A stretch of 64,000 nucleotides of DNA. Source: Bacillus sp. Marseille-Q3570 (GTDB lineage: Bacteria; Bacillota; Bacilli; Bacillales; Fictibacillaceae). The position numbers and the translations under genes are program-made. The stretch is from assembly GCF_946151055.1 (NCBI RefSeq), contig NZ_CAMGYZ010000021.1, positions 1-64,000 of the forward strand. Direction: 5' to 3'. The notes below the pieces were generated by a model. The model was given only the letters and a program-made list of their open reading frames with translations, ran no database searches and was not told the origin of the DNA. This document shows positions 8,889-18,547 of the stretch, in pieces; positions within the stretch are counted from its first letter, which is position 1, and the number at the start of each line of letters is the position of its first letter.

Positions 8889-9914
8889 ATGGTCAAAGTA
8901 TATTATAACGATGATGTAACGAACGATGTGTTGAAAGGGAGGAAAGTTGCTGTTGTCGGTTATGGTTCCCAGGGTCACGCACACGCCCAGAACTTACGGG
9001 AAAGCGGCTATGACGTCGTTGTCGGACTTCGGCCTGGGAAGTCATGGGATCAGGCGGAAAAAGACGGATTTGCTGTAAAATCTGTACGAGAAGCGAGTGA
9101 AGAAGCGGACGTTGTCATGGTGCTGCTGCCGGATGAATGGCAGCCTACCGTCTATAAAAACGAAATCAAACCAGCATTGACTCCAGGGAAAGCCTTAGCT
9201 TTCGCACACGGTTTCAACGTCCACTTCAATCAGGTGGTCCCTCCGGAAGATGTCGATGTTTTCCTTGTAGCACCTAAAGGTCCAGGACATCTAGTGAGAA
9301 GAACATTTGAAAGCGGTGCTGGGGTCCCTGCACTTTTCGGTGTCCAACAGAATGTGACAGGTGAAGCGGCGAATCTCGCGTTAGCTTACGCGAAAGGGAT
9401 TGGTGCTGGCCGAGCTGGAATTTTGGAAACGACCTTCAAGGAGGAAACAGAAACCGACCTATTCGGTGAACAGGCTGTCCTTTGCGGAGGACTCACCTCT
9501 CTCGTAAAAGCAGGCTTCGAAACGTTGACAGAAGCTGGTTACCAGCCAGAAGTCGCTTACTTCGAGTGTCTCCATGAACTGAAACTGATCGTCGACCTCA
9601 TGTATGAGGATGGAATCGAAGGAATGAGGTATTCGGTATCGGATACGGCACAATGGGGTGATTTCGTATCAGGTCCACGAGTCGTGAACGAAGAAACGAA
9701 AGCAAGGATGAAAGACGTATTGGAAGATATCCAATCAGGTGAATTCGCCAAGGGCTGGATTCTTGAGAACCAATTGAACCGTCCTGTCTATAACGCTACG
9801 AATGAGCGGGAGAAGAACCATCAGATCGAAGTAGTGGGAAGGAGATTACGAGAGCTGATGCCGTTCATCAAAAAAGAAAAAGAAAAGGAAGTGGTCGGCA
9901 GTGGCAAAAATTGA
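8889..9914 (+). CDS. ilvC: Ketol-acid reductoisomerase
   Basis: A 341-residue class I KARI performing the Mg- and NADPH-dependent second step of valine/isoleucine synthesis. The Rossmann motif is [21 protein letters not shown], and the metal-binding helices contain [16 protein letters not shown] and the [15 protein letters not shown] block. The last 14 nt overlap the start of leuA, so the ilv and leu parts are translationally linked. A GAAAGGATG ribosome site precedes the ATG. Confidence 0.97.
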   Translation: MVKVYYNDDVTNDVLKGRKVAVVGYGSQGHAHAQNLRESGYDVVVGLRPGKSWDQAEKDGFAVKSVREASEEADVVMVLLPDEWQPTVYKNEIKPALTPGKALAFAHGFNVHFNQVVPPEDVDVFLVAPKGPGHLVRRTFESGAGVPALFGVQQNVTGEAANLALAYAKGIGAGRAGILETTFKEETETDLFGEQAVLCGGLTSLVKAGFETLTEAGYQPEVAYFECLHELKLIVDLMYEDGIEGMRYSVSDTAQWGDFVSGPRVVNEETKARMKDVLEDIQSGEFAKGWILENQLNRPVYNATNEREKNHQIEVVGRRLRELMPFIKKEKEKEVVGSGKN

Positions 9915-11442
9915 TGTCTTTGACACAACCCTGAGAGACGGTGAACAATCAGCTGGCGTCAATCTAAACCATCTTGAAAAGCTTGAGATCGCTCATCAAT
10001 TAGAACGTTTGGGCGTCGATATCATTGAAGCCGGCTTTCCGGCAGCGTCCAAAGGGGATCTGCAATCAGTCAAACGGATTGCAGAATCTGTGAAAAACAG
10101 TTCGGTGACGGGGCTTGCCCGTGCGAACCGCAAAGACATCGACGCAGCTTGGGAGGCGTTGAAGGGATCGGCTGAACCAAGACTCCATGTGTTTCTTGCC
10201 ACATCACCGATCCACATGACCTACAAGCTGAAAATGACGACAGATCAGGTGCTTGAAAAAGCGGTCGAGGCTGTCAGTTATGCGAAAAAGAATTTTCCAC
10301 ATGTCCAATGGTCAGCTGAAGATGCGTGCCGTTCAGACAAACATTTTCTCGTAAAGATCATCACGGAGGTCATCAATGCAGGTGCGACGGTCATCAACCT
10401 TCCTGATACGGTCGGCTACATGACACCTGAAGAATACGGCGGACTGTTCCGGTTCATCAAGGAGAACGTACCGAACGTCGATAAGGTAAAACTTTCGGCA
10501 CACTGCCACAATGATCTCGGAATGGCTACAGCCAATACACTGGCCGCGATTGAAAATGGAGCAGATCAAGTTGAAGGAACGATCAATGCAATCGGTGAAA
10601 GAGCCGGAAATACTGGTCTTGAAGAAATTGCAGTAGCGCTTCATATCCGGAACGATTTTTACAGGGCGAAGACAGGATTGAAGCTCGATGAATTGAAACG
10701 TACGAGCAACCTTGTCAGCAAGCTTACCGGAATGAATGTACCAGGAAACAAAGCGGTTGTCGGAAACAACGCATTCGCACATGAATCTGGAATCCATCAG
10801 GATGGCATGTTGAAGGAGAAGACGACTTACGAAATCATCAGTCCAGAACTGATCGGTGTGCAGACCAACCGCCTTGTGCTAGGAAAGCATTCCGGACGTC
10901 ATGCTTTCAAAAACAAAGTGAAGGACATGGGCTTCGAATTGACGGATCAAAAGCTGAACGAAGCATTCCAGATGTTCAAGGATCTCGCTGACAAGAAGAA
11001 AGAAGTCTCCGACGATGATATTTTCGCTCTCCTTATGGAGAAGCAGACCGAAGCGGAAGGCGTACCAACTTACGACTTGAAGAGCTTGCAAGTGCAATAC
11101 GGGATGGATAATATTCCAACTGCAACGATTGCAGTCGTGAAACCGGATGGAACGCATACGCAGGAAGCGGCGACTGGTTTCGGAAGTGTCGAAGCGATCT
11201 ATAATACGATCGAGAAGCTCGTTGAAGACTCAGTCGTTCTCCTCGACTACAAGATTCATTCAGTCGGCGGAGGAAGAGATGCACTGGCAGAGGTTTATGT
11301 ACAAGTCAAATACAATGACGTCCAATCAAGCGGACGAGGAACTGCCCAGGACGTACTCGAAGCATCGGCAAGAGCATACCTGGATGCAGTCAACCGAGTT
11401 CGAAACGTACACCAACGCGAGAAGAAAAAAGCGTCTGTGTAA
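9901..11442 (+). CDS. leuA: 2-isopropylmalate synthase
   Basis: A 513-residue enzyme condensing acetyl-CoA with 2-oxoisovalerate, the committed step to leucine. The HMGL-like TIM barrel starts with [15 protein letters not shown] and has the metal-binding HCHNDLGMA motif; [15 protein letters not shown] lies further on. The C-terminal region from about residue 390 is the LeuA dimer/allosteric domain that mediates leucine inhibition. It starts at GTG 9901, inside the end of ilvC. After the stop comes a 160-bp gap with an inverted repeat before leuB. Confidence 0.97.
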   Translation: MAKIDVFDTTLRDGEQSAGVNLNHLEKLEIAHQLERLGVDIIEAGFPAASKGDLQSVKRIAESVKNSSVTGLARANRKDIDAAWEALKGSAEPRLHVFLATSPIHMTYKLKMTTDQVLEKAVEAVSYAKKNFPHVQWSAEDACRSDKHFLVKIITEVINAGATVINLPDTVGYMTPEEYGGLFRFIKENVPNVDKVKLSAHCHNDLGMATANTLAAIENGADQVEGTINAIGERAGNTGLEEIAVALHIRNDFYRAKTGLKLDELKRTSNLVSKLTGMNVPGNKAVVGNNAFAHESGIHQDGMLKEKTTYEIISPELIGVQTNRLVLGKHSGRHAFKNKVKDMGFELTDQKLNEAFQMFKDLADKKKEVSDDDIFALLMEKQTEAEGVPTYDLKSLQVQYGMDNIPTATIAVVKPDGTHTQEAATGFGSVEAIYNTIEKLVEDSVVLLDYKIHSVGGGRDALAEVYVQVKYNDVQSSGRGTAQDVLEASARAYLDAVNRVRNVHQREKKKASV

Positions 11443-11473
11443 TAACTAAGGATTAGACTTATTGGATCTTAAC

Positions 11474-11548
11474 GGACATGAGGGACCTTATCTGTGACAA
11501 AAGCGGTTGTTTTTCGATAATTTGAGGCAAATAAGGTCTCTGGTGTCC
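11474..11548. repeat. Long imperfect inverted repeat between leuA and leuB
   Basis: Arms 11474-11491 (GGACATGAGGGACCTTAT) and 11531-11548 (ATAAGGTCTCTGGTGTCC) pair at about 15 of 18 positions around a 39-nt loop. There is no T-run, so it is not a classic terminator. It could stabilise or process the polycistronic mRNA, or be a small palindromic insertion. It lies in the widest gap of the leu part of the operon. Confidence 0.7.
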
Positions 11549-11606
11549 TCTAAACTTATGTAAATTCAGTAAGACAACTAAACTTTTTAAAAATGGAGGG
11601 ATTATG

Positions 11607-12719
11607 ATGAAAAAGCAAGTGGCAGTACTACCAGGTGATGGAATCGGGCAAGAAGTCATGAATGGGGCCCTTGAAGTGTTAAAAGCTGTCGAAGACCACT
11701 ATGGACATCAATTCAAGGTTGTTCAAGCAGATATTGGTGGTGTTGCCATTGATCATCATGGCACTCCTCTCCCTAAGGAAACGCTTGAAGCCTGTAAACA
11801 AAGCGATGCCGTCCTACTCGGTGCAGTAGGCGGACCGAAATGGAACGATGTACCTGTGGAGATCCGCCCTGAGAAGGGGTTACTAGGAATCCGCAAAGAG
11901 CTTGGGCTGTTCGGGAACCTTCGTCCAGTCAAAACATTTGAAGCTCTCGTTGACGCTTCACCATTGAAACCGAGTGTCGTAGAGGGTGTCGATTTCATCA
12001 TCGTAAGGGAATTGACCGGCGGCCTTTATTTCGGTGAACCGAGAGAACGAAGAGGAAAGAATCAGGAGATTGCTGTTGATACGCTCCAATACGAGAAGAA
12101 GGAGATCGAGAAGGTCGTCCGCAAAGCATTCGAACTTGCCTCCAAACGTCGGAAGAAGCTGACATCAGTTGATAAAGCGAATGTGTTGGAATCAAGCAGG
12201 ATGTGGAGAGAGGTCGTCGATCAGCTCGCACCGGAATATCCAGGTGTGGAAGTCGAGCATCTTCTTGTAGACGTCGCAGCTATGAAACTCATCTACCAAC
12301 CGAACCAATTCGATGTCATCGTAACCGAGAACATGTTCGGAGACATCCTTAGTGATGAGGCTTCCATGTTGACCGGTTCACTAGGAATGCTTCCATCCGC
12401 TAGTTTACGAGAAGACGATTTCGGACTCTATGAACCTGTCCACGGTTCAGCACCGGACATTGCCGGTAAAGGCCAGGCGAATCCACTCGGAATGGTTTTA
12501 TCCGTTGCCATGATGCTGCGCCACTCTTTCGGGATGACGGAAGAAGCTGATATGGTCGAAGCTGCCGTTGAGGAAGTCCTTCGTACAGGGGCAAGAACAG
12601 CAGACCTGGCAGGCAATGCCATCGTTCCTGTTTCGAAAACGAAAGAAATGATCGATTTAGTCGTCGAACAAATGAAGCCGAATTATGCAATGTCAGGTAT
12701 CCTGGCGGCTTATTTGTAA
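11607..12719 (+). CDS. leuB: 3-isopropylmalate dehydrogenase
   Basis: A 370-residue NAD-dependent decarboxylating dehydrogenase of the leucine pathway. Family signatures are VLPGDGIGQEVM at the N-terminus, RELTGGLYFGEPR, DKANVLESSRMWREVV and the conserved TENMFGDILSDEAS and EPVHGSAPDIAGKG blocks. Two adjacent ATGs occur (11604 and 11607). The second is preferred because GGAGGG ends at 11600 and gives a 6-nt spacing, against 3 nt for the first. It is cotranscribed with leuC. Confidence 0.95.
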   Translation: MKKQVAVLPGDGIGQEVMNGALEVLKAVEDHYGHQFKVVQADIGGVAIDHHGTPLPKETLEACKQSDAVLLGAVGGPKWNDVPVEIRPEKGLLGIRKELGLFGNLRPVKTFEALVDASPLKPSVVEGVDFIIVRELTGGLYFGEPRERRGKNQEIAVDTLQYEKKEIEKVVRKAFELASKRRKKLTSVDKANVLESSRMWREVVDQLAPEYPGVEVEHLLVDVAAMKLIYQPNQFDVIVTENMFGDILSDEASMLTGSLGMLPSASLREDDFGLYEPVHGSAPDIAGKGQANPLGMVLSVAMMLRHSFGMTEEADMVEAAVEEVLRTGARTADLAGNAIVPVSKTKEMIDLVVEQMKPNYAMSGILAAYL

Positions 12720-12776
12720 GAAGGCTGTCTATACGAAACGTTGTAAGAATGACACTGTCCAGTGGAGGAAATTGAA

Positions 12777-14189
12777 GTGAAACCAAAAAATATCATTGAA
12801 AAGTTGTGGGATGAACATATCGTCTATCAGGAAAGCGGCAAACCTGATCTCCTTTACATCGATCTCCACCTGGTTCATGAAGTGACGTCTCCGCAAGCCT
12901 TTGAAGGACTGAGGCTTAAAGATCGATCGGTGAGGCGTCCTGATCGGACTTTCGCCACGATGGATCATAATGTTCCGACGATCAATCGGACAGTGATCAA
13001 AGACGAGGTGGCAAAGACCCAGATGACCAGGCTAGAGGAAAATTGCAAGGAATTCGGGATCGAACTTGCAGATATCCATCACCCGGATCAAGGAATCGTC
13101 CATGTCATCGGACCAGAGCTTGGTCTCACGCAACCAGGAAAAACGATCGTGTGTGGAGACAGCCATACCTCCACGCACGGTGCTTTCGGCGCTCTGGCAT
13201 TCGGGATCGGGACGAGTGAGGTCGAACATGTCCTCGCTACCCAGACGCTGTGGCAAGCCAGACCGAAAACACTGCAGATCGAAGTCACCGGAAAACTCGG
13301 TTTCGGTGTCACAGCCAAGGATCTGATTCTCGGGATCATTGCGAAATTCGGGGTCGGTGTAGGTGCAGGGCATGTCATCGAATTCACAGGAGAAGCAATC
13401 CGAAATCTCTCGATGGAAGAGAGGATGACAGTCTGTAACATGTCGATCGAAGCAGGTGCTAAAGCTGGAATCATCAGTCCTGATGAGGTTACATTCGATT
13501 ATTTGGAAGGAAAACGCCATGTTCCAGAGGGAGACCGTTTCATGGCATCTGTTGAGAAATGGAAGTCATTCGCAACAGATGAAGGCGCAAGCTATGACAA
13601 AACCCTTCAAATCGATGGAGCTGAAATCGAGCCTCAAGTGACGTGGGGGACGAATCCTTCAATGGGCATCGGCATCAGCGATTTAGTGCCTTCACCAGAC
13701 CAGTATGACAGGAAATCGGATCAGGAAGCCGTGCAAAGAGCCCTTACCTATATGGATCTTATAGGTGGAACGAAAATTGATGAAGTTTCAATCGATTTCG
13801 TTTTCATCGGATCCTGTACCAATTCACGGTTAAGTGACCTCCGGGCAGCAGCTGAAGTTGTGAAGGGACGGAAGGTCAAACGTAGTGTCACAGCTCTTGT
13901 CGTTCCGGGTTCACAATCAGTCAAAAACCAGGCAGAGCAAGAAGGCTTACACGAAATTTTCCAGGATGCTGGTTTTGAATGGCGGGAGTCCGGGTGCAGC
14001 ATGTGCCTTGCCATGAATGATGACATCGTCCCACCTGGAAAACGATGTGCGTCGACGTCGAACCGTAACTTTGAGGGTCGGCAAGGAAATGGCGCAAGAA
14101 CACATCTCGTCAGTCCGGCGATGGCTGCGGCAGCCGCGATCGAAGGACGTTTTACAGATGTCCGTGAAATGATGGCAGTAGTACATTAG
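12777..14189 (+). CDS. leuC: 3-isopropylmalate dehydratase, large subunit
   Basis: A 470-residue aconitase-family subunit carrying a 4Fe-4S cluster. Signatures include the N-terminal [11 protein letters not shown], the [30 protein letters not shown] block and cluster cysteines in FIGSCTNSR and [11 protein letters not shown]. The start is GTG 12777, because GGAGG (12764-12768) lies 8 nt before it and the resulting N-terminus ([16 protein letters not shown]) aligns with B. subtilis LeuC. It works with leuD immediately downstream to isomerise isopropylmalate. Confidence 0.95.
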   Translation: MKPKNIIEKLWDEHIVYQESGKPDLLYIDLHLVHEVTSPQAFEGLRLKDRSVRRPDRTFATMDHNVPTINRTVIKDEVAKTQMTRLEENCKEFGIELADIHHPDQGIVHVIGPELGLTQPGKTIVCGDSHTSTHGAFGALAFGIGTSEVEHVLATQTLWQARPKTLQIEVTGKLGFGVTAKDLILGIIAKFGVGVGAGHVIEFTGEAIRNLSMEERMTVCNMSIEAGAKAGIISPDEVTFDYLEGKRHVPEGDRFMASVEKWKSFATDEGASYDKTLQIDGAEIEPQVTWGTNPSMGIGISDLVPSPDQYDRKSDQEAVQRALTYMDLIGGTKIDEVSIDFVFIGSCTNSRLSDLRAAAEVVKGRKVKRSVTALVVPGSQSVKNQAEQEGLHEIFQDAGFEWRESGCSMCLAMNDDIVPPGKRCASTSNRNFEGRQGNGARTHLVSPAMAAAAAIEGRFTDVREMMAVVH

Positions 14190-14203
14190 AGGAAGTGAGA
14201 AGC

Positions 14204-14791
14204 ATGAAAGGAATCCGTGAAATCAGCGGGAAGGTTTTCCCGTTAAACAGGGACAATGTTGATACCGACCAGATCATCCCGAAGCAATTCCTGAAAAAGA
14301 TCGACCGCCAGGGATTCGGAAAGTTCCTTTTCTATCATTGGCGATATGATGACGATGGAGCGTTGCGCAGTGATTTTCACCTCGATGATGCGAAATATGC
14401 TGGAGCTTCGGTCCTGGTCGGAGGCGAAAACTTCGGCTGCGGTTCCTCGAGAGAGCATGCGCCATGGGCTTTGCAGGACTTCGGTTTTGATGTGGTCATC
14501 GCACCGAGCTTTGCAGACATTTTTTACAACAACTGTTTGAAGAACGGGATGTTGCCGATCAAATTGAGTGATCAGGAAGTCAAGAGGTTGCTCGATAAAG
14601 GTTTGCAATCGGATTATACGTTAACCGTTAATTTAGAGAAACAATCCATTCGTGATGCAGAAGGATTCGAATCATCATTTGACATCGATCCTTACTGGAA
14701 ACAGATGCTGTTGAACGGATGGGATGAAATATCGATCACCCTCACTTATGAGGACCAGATCGAACAATATGAAAAATCAAGACAGGAGTGA
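14204..14791 (+). CDS. leuD: 3-isopropylmalate dehydratase, small subunit
   Basis: A 195-residue swivel-domain partner of LeuC. Signatures are NRDNVDTDQIIPKQFLK near the N-terminus, the substrate-binding GGENFGCGSSREHAPWAL and SFADIFYNNCLKNGMLPI. ATG 14204 is preceded by GAGGAAGTGAG. The stop codon is shared in a GTGA overlap with the next gene, suggesting coupled translation. Confidence 0.95.
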   Translation: MKGIREISGKVFPLNRDNVDTDQIIPKQFLKKIDRQGFGKFLFYHWRYDDDGALRSDFHLDDAKYAGASVLVGGENFGCGSSREHAPWALQDFGFDVVIAPSFADIFYNNCLKNGMLPIKLSDQEVKRLLDKGLQSDYTLTVNLEKQSIRDAEGFESSFDIDPYWKQMLLNGWDEISITLTYEDQIEQYEKSRQE

Positions 14792-15801
14792 AGTGTGTTG
14801 GGAATTTCTTAAATGGAACTGAGATCGTAAAAGCAGCAGAAAATTTGATGCATGACGTCCACAGGACACCTTTGAAACAGTCGAAAACCATAAACCGTCT
14901 AACAGGCCGTCAAGTCTTTTTGAAAATGGAGAATCAGCAAAGGACCGGTTCTTTCAAATTGCGTGGTGCGTTGAATAAGATCTGTTCATTGACAGAGGAA
15001 GAGGCTTCACATGGAATCGTTTGTGCTTCAGCAGGCAACCATGCACAAGGGGTGGCGCTTGCAGCTTCAGAAAGAGGGATTTCAGCTAAAATCTTCATGC
15101 CGAAAAAGACACCTCTCGCTAAAGTAGAAGCGACGAAATCGTATGGAGCTGAAATCAAGTTGACAGGCGAGACGTATCAGGAAGCTTTTACAGCTGCGAG
15201 TGAAGATATGCTTGCGAACGGATCTACCTTCGTTCATGCTTTTGATGATGAGAAAGTGATGGCCGGACAGGGAACAATCGCATTAGAAATGATGCAGCAA
15301 TGTCCGGATTTGGAGGCGATCGTCGTACCAGTCGGAGGTGGAGGCTTGATTTCGGGCATAGCTGTAGCGGCGAAGACCTTCCATCCTCAGTTGAAGGTGA
15401 TCGGGGTACAATCACAGGGAGCCCCGGCAACGTACAACCAGTTCACAGGGAAAAACACCAGTTACATGAACCAGGCGAAAAGCATCGCGGATGGCATCGT
15501 CGTGAAAAAACCTGGGAAGCGCACATATCCGGTCATTGAACAATTCGTCGATGAAATGGTGACGGTCAGTGATGAAGAAATCGCTTATGCCATCATGTTC
15601 ATGCTTGAAAGGGAAAAGACGCTAGTTGAAGGAGCAGGTGCAGCAGCTGTTGCTTCTCTCCTATGCAACAAGATTGATGGTCAACGGAACAAGGTCGGCT
15701 GTATCGTCAGTGGAGGGAATGTCGATCTCAGTAAAATCGAACATTATAGGAAATTAAGTCATCAATTTCTGGATGAGAAACCGCTGACCTCAATGTCTTG
15801 A
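14788..15801 (+). CDS. ilvA: Threonine deaminase lacking the C-terminal regulatory domain
   Basis: A 337-residue fold-type II PLP enzyme converting threonine to 2-oxobutyrate, the entry to isoleucine. The PLP lysine is in RTGSFKLRGALNK, the glycine loop is PVGGGGLISGIA and the end motif is CIVSGGNVDLSKI. Biosynthetic IlvA of B. subtilis is about 422 residues with an ACT-like regulatory domain; this protein stops after the catalytic domain, like TdcB-type enzymes. Operon position still argues for a biosynthetic role. The start is uncertain: GTG 14788 overlaps leuD by GTGA and AGGAG overlaps that codon. The next good in-frame ATG is about 60 nt downstream but would cut into the conserved N-terminus. 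Confidence 0.88.
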   Translation: MKCVGNFLNGTEIVKAAENLMHDVHRTPLKQSKTINRLTGRQVFLKMENQQRTGSFKLRGALNKICSLTEEEASHGIVCASAGNHAQGVALAASERGISAKIFMPKKTPLAKVEATKSYGAEIKLTGETYQEAFTAASEDMLANGSTFVHAFDDEKVMAGQGTIALEMMQQCPDLEAIVVPVGGGGLISGIAVAAKTFHPQLKVIGVQSQGAPATYNQFTGKNTSYMNQAKSIADGIVVKKPGKRTYPVIEQFVDEMVTVSDEEIAYAIMFMLEREKTLVEGAGAAAVASLLCNKIDGQRNKVGCIVSGGNVDLSKIEHYRKLSHQFLDEKPLTSMS

Positions 15802-15861
15802 ACTCGAACGATTGAATAGGATTTTCATTGGAAGTAGGATAAAATAAAGAATGTAAATGTC

Positions 15862-15896
15862 AGAAAAACCTTAGGAGAAAATGCCTAAGGTTTTTC
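15862..15896 (+). terminator. Terminator of the ilv-leu operon
   Basis: AAAACCTTAGG pairs with CCTAAGGTTTTT, followed by a T-rich run, 60 bp after ilvA. Confidence 0.9.
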
Positions 15897-15953
15897 TTTC
15901 GCACGATAGACTATAATGGAGAATAGATAGAGAACGAAAAGGGGTTGTAGCCG

Positions 15954-16928
15954 ATGAAGGATGAATTCGAATGGATCGAGAGCATCACACCAAAAAAGAA
16001 TCATCAGCCGACAATGATCGAAGGGATAGGCGATGACGCAGCACTTATCCGCCCGGAAACAGAGTTCGATGATATTTTATGTGTGGATACGATGGTCGAA
16101 AACATCCATTTCAGCCGAAAAACGATGAGTCCTTATCAAATCGGGTACAAAGCTTTAGCAGTAAACATCAGTGATGTCGCTGCCATGGGGGGCGCACCGA
16201 AGTTTTATCTCGTATCGATCGCGATCCCTCAGGAATGGACAGAGGAAGAGCTTCGAGAGATCTACAGAGGGATGGAAGATCTCGCTGACAAATACAAGGT
16301 TGATCTTATCGGCGGGGATACGGTCTCTACCGCAGGTCCTCTCGTGGTGTCAATAACCGCCCATGGACGGGTCCAAAAGGGCCGAAAGCTGTTACGGAAA
16401 AATGCCCAGCCAGGTGATACTGTGTTTTTGACAGGTACAGTCGGATTATCGGCTGCGGGACTTGAGATTCTGCTCAAAAATCATGTTTCCAATGATTTCA
16501 AAAGACTGATTGATGCCCATCAGCTGCCCGAGCCGCAAGTACGAGCGGGGTTGCTTCTCGCTGAGAGTGGGTTTAAAATTGCGTTAAACGATATTAGTGA
16601 CGGACTAGCCAGTGAATCACATGAAATTGCTGAAGCCAGCCAGGTCCACATCCAACTTCGATATGATCAGCTTCCAACGGTTGATGAATTCAATCACTTT
16701 AAATCCGAACAAGTGTTGGATTGGATGCTGTATGGAGGAGAAGATTTTCAATTAGTCGGAACCGTCCCGCGTGATGACTGGCCAGCTCTAGTAAAGCTTT
16801 TCAGCGAAAATGGACAACCGCTCCATGGAATCGGGGAAGTAGTCGAAGGGGATACAGGGGTCACCTTGCTACAAGGCGACGATCTGATTCCGATTTCCAA
16901 AAAAGGGTATAACCATTTTAGTCAATGA
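15954..16928 (+). CDS. thiL: Thiamine-monophosphate kinase
   Basis: A 324-residue ATP-dependent kinase of the PurM-like fold, converting thiamine phosphate to the diphosphate cofactor. Signatures are EGIGDDAALI, CVDTMVENIHF, the NISDVAAMGG metal/nucleotide block, LIGGDT and the C-terminal LYGGEDFQL. It is the first gene of the conserved thiL-tsaE-tsaB-rimI-tsaD cluster. A TATAAT -10-like element lies about 40 bp upstream, but no convincing -35 is visible. Confidence 0.95.
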   Translation: MKDEFEWIESITPKKNHQPTMIEGIGDDAALIRPETEFDDILCVDTMVENIHFSRKTMSPYQIGYKALAVNISDVAAMGGAPKFYLVSIAIPQEWTEEELREIYRGMEDLADKYKVDLIGGDTVSTAGPLVVSITAHGRVQKGRKLLRKNAQPGDTVFLTGTVGLSAAGLEILLKNHVSNDFKRLIDAHQLPEPQVRAGLLLAESGFKIALNDISDGLASESHEIAEASQVHIQLRYDQLPTVDEFNHFKSEQVLDWMLYGGEDFQLVGTVPRDDWPALVKLFSENGQPLHGIGEVVEGDTGVTLLQGDDLIPISKKGYNHFSQ

Positions 16929-16944
16929 GAACAAGGTGATAGAA

Positions 16945-17415
16945 GTGGATACATTACAAATTAAACTGACAAGTCCAGAAGAAACGATGCAGTTCGGAGC
17001 TCGGCTGGCGGATTTTTTGAAGCCAGGCGATGTCATCACCCTGGAGGGTGACCTTGGCGCCGGGAAGACGACTTTAACAAAAGGACTTGCGAAAGGGTTA
17101 CATATCAAAAGGGTTGTGAAAAGCCCGACGTTCACGATCATCCGTGAATATAAAGGACGACTACCCTTATATCATATGGACGTCTACCGATTGGAAGACA
17201 GCGATGAAGATCTGGGTTTCGATGAGTACTTCGAGGGAGAGGGCGTAACGGTCGTCGAGTGGGCTCACCTCATCGAAGATTTTTTACCGGATGATCGGCT
17301 TGGAATCACGATCCGCCGAGTTGGTGATGATGAGCGTGAATTGACGATCGAACCGACAGGAGAACGTTCGAACAGCGTATGTGAGGAGCTTAGGAATGAA
17401 AGCATTAGCGATTGA
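16945..17415 (+). CDS. tsaE: tRNA t6A biosynthesis ATPase TsaE
   Basis: A 156-residue P-loop ATPase that supports the TsaB-TsaD complex in making N6-threonylcarbamoyl-adenosine at position 37 of ANN-decoding tRNAs. The Walker A motif is GDLGAGKTTLTKG (about residues 37-49), followed by SPTFTIIREY and the VVEWAH segment. GTG 16945 is chosen because AAGGTGAT lies just upstream of it; the GTG at 16936 falls inside that ribosome site. The 3' end overlaps tsaB by 20 bp. Confidence 0.93.
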   Translation: MDTLQIKLTSPEETMQFGARLADFLKPGDVITLEGDLGAGKTTLTKGLAKGLHIKRVVKSPTFTIIREYKGRLPLYHMDVYRLEDSDEDLGFDEYFEGEGVTVVEWAHLIEDFLPDDRLGITIRRVGDDERELTIEPTGERSNSVCEELRNESISD

Positions 17416-18088
17416 TACATCCAACCTTGTGATGGGTGTTTCCGTAATATCCGATGGCAAAATCGTCGGGGAAATGACGACGAATATGAAAAAGAACCAT
17501 TCTGTACGATTGATGCCGGCGATCGACAGTCTTCTGAAAGAAGTCGATATGACACCGAAGGAACTCGACCGTATCATCGTAGCGAAAGGTCCCGGATCTT
17601 TTACAGGTGTCCGGATCGGCGTTTCTGTGGCGAAAACGATGTCATGGTCACTCGGCATTCCGGTTACTGGAGTATCAAGCCTTGAGGTCCTTGCCCAGAA
17701 CGGGAAGTATTTTGATGGAATGGTTTGTCCATTGTTTGACGGCAGGAGAGGGCAGATTTACACCGGTCTATATGGGATTTCTGATGGGCGTTTCCAGCTT
17801 TTGCAGGAAGAGCGGATCGTCCAGCTGACCGAGTGGCTCGAGCTGCTGGAGGAAGGGTCTGAGAAGGTGTTGTTTTTAGGGAATGACCTTCCGCTCCATC
17901 AGGAGAAAATTGAAGAACACTTCGGGGAGAGGGCTGTATTCGGACTAGCAGCCGATCATAATCCTCGTGCTTCAGAGCTTGCGGCACTTGGCGTGGAACG
18001 AGAAGGAGAGGATGCTCACACCTTCACTCCAAGCTATTTGCGATTAGCTGAAGCAGAAGCCAAGTGGCTTGCGAACCAAAAAAAGTAG
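17396..18088 (+). CDS. tsaB: tRNA t6A biosynthesis protein TsaB
   Basis: A 231-residue ASKHA-fold protein that forms the scaffold partner of TsaD in t6A synthesis. The N-terminal LAIDTSN and the GPGSFTGVRIGVSVAKTMSW block are diagnostic. TsaB lacks the metal-binding histidines of TsaD. ATG 17396 is preceded by GAGGAG with 7 nt spacing; an in-frame GTG at 17381 includes the ribosome site and is rejected. It overlaps tsaE and is followed closely by rimI. Confidence 0.94.
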   Translation: MKALAIDTSNLVMGVSVISDGKIVGEMTTNMKKNHSVRLMPAIDSLLKEVDMTPKELDRIIVAKGPGSFTGVRIGVSVAKTMSWSLGIPVTGVSSLEVLAQNGKYFDGMVCPLFDGRRGQIYTGLYGISDGRFQLLQEERIVQLTEWLELLEEGSEKVLFLGNDLPLHQEKIEEHFGERAVFGLAADHNPRASELAALGVEREGEDAHTFTPSYLRLAEAEAKWLANQKK

Positions 18089-18097
18089 GTGCCTGAA

Positions 18098-18547
18098 ATG
18101 GTTGAAAATTTGACTTTCCGCGTCATGACATTAGATGACCTTGAAGACGTGTTGAAAATAGAAAAATCCTCTTTTCCGAATCCATGGAGCAGGGATGCAT
18201 TTTACAATGAGGTCGTGAACAATCAGTTCGCCACCTATCTGCTCCTCGAGGTGGATGAACGACCGATCGGTTATTGCGGGATCTGGATCATCATCGATGA
18301 AGCGCATATCACGAATATCGCGATCATTCCTGAATTCAGAGGGAAGAAATACGGTGATGTCCTGATGAAAAAAGCGATGGAACAAGCTCGGACGATGGGT
18401 GCCAAGACGATGACACTTGAAGTCCGGTTAAGCAATGTGGTCGCGCAACGGCTCTATCGCAAATACGGATTCGAAAACGGTGGCATCAGGAAAAACTATT
18501 ACACGGATAATGGAGAAGACGCGTTAGTAATGTGGGTGAATTTATAA
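18098..18547 (+). CDS. rimI: Ribosomal protein S18 alanine N-acetyltransferase
   Basis: A 149-residue GNAT acetyltransferase. It has the acetyl-CoA-binding motif A ([22 protein letters not shown]) and the C-terminal [17 protein letters not shown] typical of RimI, which acetylates the N-terminus of ribosomal protein S18. ATG 18098 is chosen because AGGTG is spaced 6 nt before it. The stop codon overlaps the tsaD start in TAATG, so the genes are coupled, as in B. subtilis. Confidence 0.92.
   Translation: MVENLTFRVMTLDDLEDVLKIEKSSFPNPWSRDAFYNEVVNNQFATYLLLEVDERPIGYCGIWIIIDEAHITNIAIIPEFRGKKYGDVLMKKAMEQARTMGAKTMTLEVRLSNVVAQRLYRKYGFENGGIRKNYYTDNGEDALVMWVNL

Noticed and set aside
10333-10797. 154-codon minus-strand frame within leuA
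   Set aside because: It is a shadow of the leuA coding frame, with Cys/Arg-rich low-quality sequence and no start signals.
13032-13520. 162-codon minus-strand frame within leuC
   Set aside because: Antisense shadow of a conserved gene; no ribosome site.
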